Shown here piece after piece: positions 5,757-6,677 of a stretch of 6,677 bases of DNA. Under the pieces are notes generated by a model that was given only the letters and a program-made list of their open reading frames with translations, ran no database searches and was not told the origin of the DNA. A program made the position numbers and the translations under genes. Numbering within the stretch: position 1 is the stretch's first letter; each line of letters begins with the position of its first letter. The stretch is from Bacteriovorax stolpii (lineage in GTDB: Bacteria; Bdellovibrionota; Bacteriovoracia; Bacteriovoracales; Bacteriovoracaceae), in assembly GCA_945862475.1 (NCBI GenBank), contig CAMAYW010000136.1, positions 1-6,677 of the forward strand, read 5' to 3'.

Positions 5757-6261
5757 GACCTATTCAGGAAAAATTATTAAAATCACGGAAGAAAAAATTG
5801 ATGAAATCACTTGGGAGAGGGCCTATCTACCCCATGGAGTAATTGTTTTTCCCATCACCAGAGAGGGAAAAATTATTCTCATTAGAGAAAAGAGACCCCA
5901 TGAAAATCCCCCTTCAAGAATAAAGCCTGTTTCTGGAATTCTTGAAAAAGTCCTTGGGTCCTCAGAAGAAAATGCCCTAAGAGAAATGCAGGAAGAAATC
6001 GGTCTTTCAGCAAGAAGGATAGAGTTATTTTGGACGCTAAAGTCCACCGGAACCGTGAATAACGAACAACATTTTTTTCTCGCTGAAGATCTTTACCCCT
6101 CTAAGCTTCATAATCCAGATGGAGAAGACTCAATTCAAGAAATTCTAGAATTTACTCCAGAAGAAGTTTTAAAACTCCTTTTGGAGGATAAATTGCGATG
6201 GAGTATGTCCACTCTAGGCATTTTTCGTTTACTTCACAGGCTTGGGAAGCTCCCTAAATAG
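5746..6261 (+). CDS. Nudix hydrolase, ADP-ribose pyrophosphatase-like
   Basis: A 171-residue Nudix-fold protein, probably cytoplasmic, expected to cleave a nucleoside diphosphate linked to another group; ADP-ribose or nucleotide sugars are the likeliest substrates from overall layout. Seen: an N-terminal beta region, GVIVFPITREGKIILIREKR (31-50), then the Nudix region from G64 to L87, in which REMQEEIGL (79-87) is intact with metal-binding Glu80, Glu83 and Glu84. The first half of the box, GILEKVLGSSEENAL (64-78), departs from the GX5EX7 spacing by one residue and lacks the usual glutamate, so activity may be altered. The C-terminal part (about 137-171) is helical. GGAG lies four bases before the ATG. 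The gene overlaps the upstream esterase by 11 bases, which implies a two-gene operon. Confidence 0.85.
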   Translation: METETYSGKIIKITEEKIDEITWERAYLPHGVIVFPITREGKIILIREKRPHENPPSRIKPVSGILEKVLGSSEENALREMQEEIGLSARRIELFWTLKSTGTVNNEQHFFLAEDLYPSKLHNPDGEDSIQEILEFTPEEVLKLLLEDKLRWSMSTLGIFRLLHRLGKLPK

Positions 6262-6302
6262 CTGATTTTCTGTTTAACAAGACAAACTATGTGATATTTA
6301 CC

Positions 6303-6344
6303 TATACAGTTGTTAGATACCTCAAACATCTGTATAATGTATCT
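6303..6344. promoter_or_regulatory. Interleaved inverted repeats over the bfd promoter, candidate operator
   Basis: TATACAG (6303-6309) pairs with CTGTATA (6330-6336), and AGATAC (6315-6320) pairs with GTATCT (6339-6344). Both repeats overlap the -35 to start-site region of bfd. In other bacteria bfd is iron-repressed through Fur, but this is not an obvious classical Fur box (GATAATGATAATCATTATC), so the regulator is unknown. Confidence 0.35.
6310..6338 (+). promoter_or_regulatory. Sigma70-type promoter of bfd
   Basis: TTGTTA (6310-6315, four of six matches to TTGACA), a 17-base spacer and a perfect TATAAT (6333-6338) predict transcription from about 6345. The Shine-Dalgarno AGGGAG (6346-6351) would then lie at the very start of the transcript, about 10 bases before the ATG at 6362. 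Two interleaved inverted repeats surround the promoter (see the operator entry), so it is probably regulated. Confidence 0.6.
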
Positions 6345-6361
6345 TAGGGAGACATCACAAA

Positions 6362-6568
6362 ATGTATGTTTGCATCTGCAAGGGTATAACCGAAAAGCAA
6401 ATTCAAGAGGCCATCACGGTCCGAAGCACCAACAACCCTAAGGAAATCCTTAAGGCCCTAGGTGTTGGTAGCGATTGCGGAACTTGTGTTGAAGATGCAG
6501 TCAAAACCCTACTCGATCATAACTCAAGATCTCCTTATGAAATGAAAGACGGTTCAAACAATTCTTAG
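6362..6568 (+). CDS. bfd: Bacterioferritin-associated ferredoxin (Bfd)
   Basis: A 68-residue [2Fe-2S] protein of the BFD family. Bfd docks on bacterioferritin and passes electrons to its iron core so that stored Fe(III) is released as Fe(II). Seen: MYVCICKGIT, with Cys4 and Cys6, and GSDCGTC with Cys39 and Cys42. This is the C-X-C ... C-X2-C cluster pattern of the family, with the helical segment EKQIQEAI between. Family length is about 55-75 residues, so it is full length. The tail (53-68) is polar and probably disordered. A good promoter lies upstream, and 77 bases downstream starts a probable bacterioferritin gene, its natural partner. The start ATG is preceded by AGGGAG at 10 bases. Confidence 0.93.
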   Translation: MYVCICKGITEKQIQEAITVRSTNNPKEILKALGVGSDCGTCVEDAVKTLLDHNSRSPYEMKDGSNNS

Positions 6569-6590
6569 GTCTATTGAACTGTTTTGCTTC
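6546..6590 (+). terminator. Hairpin spanning the end of bfd, terminator or attenuator before bfr
   Basis: Bases 6546-6557 (AAGACGGTTCAA) pair with 6574-6585 (TTGAACTGTTTT), with two G-T wobbles, around a 16-base loop that contains the bfd stop codon. A T-rich stretch (GCTTCTTTTTCTTCC) follows. The stem is AT-rich and the U-tract is interrupted, so termination would be partial. Ribosomes reaching the stop codon would open the 5' arm, which would link bfr transcription to bfd translation. Confidence 0.4.
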
Positions 6591-6645
6591 TTTTTCTTCC
6601 TTAATTTAAAATCCACTTAATACAAATGCTAAAACTGAGGTTTTC

Positions 6646-6677
6646 ATGAAAGGTTCTAAAGCAATTATTGAAGCACT
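6646..6677 (+). CDS. bfr: Probable bacterioferritin, first 10 codons only
   Basis: An ATG at 6646 with GAGG five bases upstream opens a frame that reads MKGSKAIIEA and runs off the window. Bacterioferritins typically begin MKG followed by a helix with an 'IEALN'-like sequence, and they often sit next to bfd. The combination of this N-terminus and position makes a haem-binding 24-mer iron-storage protein the best call, although only ten residues can be read. It may be transcribed with bfd through a leaky hairpin, or from its own promoter in the 77-base gap, where I found no convincing -10/-35 pair. Confidence 0.72.
   Translation, partial: MKGSKAIIEA

Noticed and set aside
5415..6047. Minus-strand open frames of 60-74 codons inside the esterase and Nudix genes
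   Set aside because: Shadows of the strongly supported plus-strand genes, without start signals or recognisable domains.
6262..6302. Terminator after the Nudix gene
   Set aside because: Only 4-bp repeats (AGCT/AGCT and GTTT/AAAC) are present, with no GC-rich stem, too weak to call.

Overview
The window comes from an AT-rich Gram-negative bacterium. Several products carry Sec or lipoprotein export signals, one is DUF4105-like with a probable outer-membrane C-terminus, and one is a DUF3015 protein. This mix, the AT-rich composition and the many lysine-rich small proteins are reminiscent of Bdellovibrionota (Bacteriovorax/Halobacteriovorax-like predators). That assignment is an inference, since there is no rRNA or phylogenetic marker here.

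Layout. Positions 1-762 (minus) hold the N-terminal 254 residues of a probable lipoprotein of the alpha/beta hydrolase fold, cut by the window edge exactly at its likely catalytic His. Divergent from it at 852-974 (plus) is a 40-residue, single-membrane-segment protein with a good ribosome binding site. It converges with a two-base gap on an envelope block transcribed leftward: DUF3015 protein (4021-3560), DUF4105 protein (3522-1651) and a VanX-type D-Ala-D-Ala dipeptidase (1636-977). A clear promoter (4068-4095) drives this block, and a GC-rich hairpin after DUF3015 overlaps the DUF4105 start codon. Upstream, also leftward, are a 91-residue protein of unknown function (5015-4740) and a 174-residue protein with a degenerate zincin-like HE..F/E.EAD signature (4687-4163). 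A perfect 12-bp inverted repeat between them contains the ribosome binding site of the second gene.

Rightward from 5049 there is a carboxylesterase-like alpha/beta hydrolase overlapping by 11 bases with a Nudix hydrolase. Then comes an iron-storage locus: bfd (bacterioferritin-associated ferredoxin, 6362-6568) under a recognisable promoter, and the first codons of a probable bacterioferritin gene at 6646, separated by a terminator-like hairpin that begins inside bfd.

Functionally, the left half concerns the cell envelope (export, peptidoglycan dipeptide cleavage, an uncharacterised DUF3015/DUF4105 pair). The right half is small-molecule hydrolases plus iron storage and release. The most striking non-coding theme is that three gene junctions each carry a hairpin placed at the stop of the upstream gene and/or over the start signals of the downstream gene, which suggests translational coupling or attenuation within these operons. 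I see no CRISPR array, insertion sequence, tRNA or rRNA.
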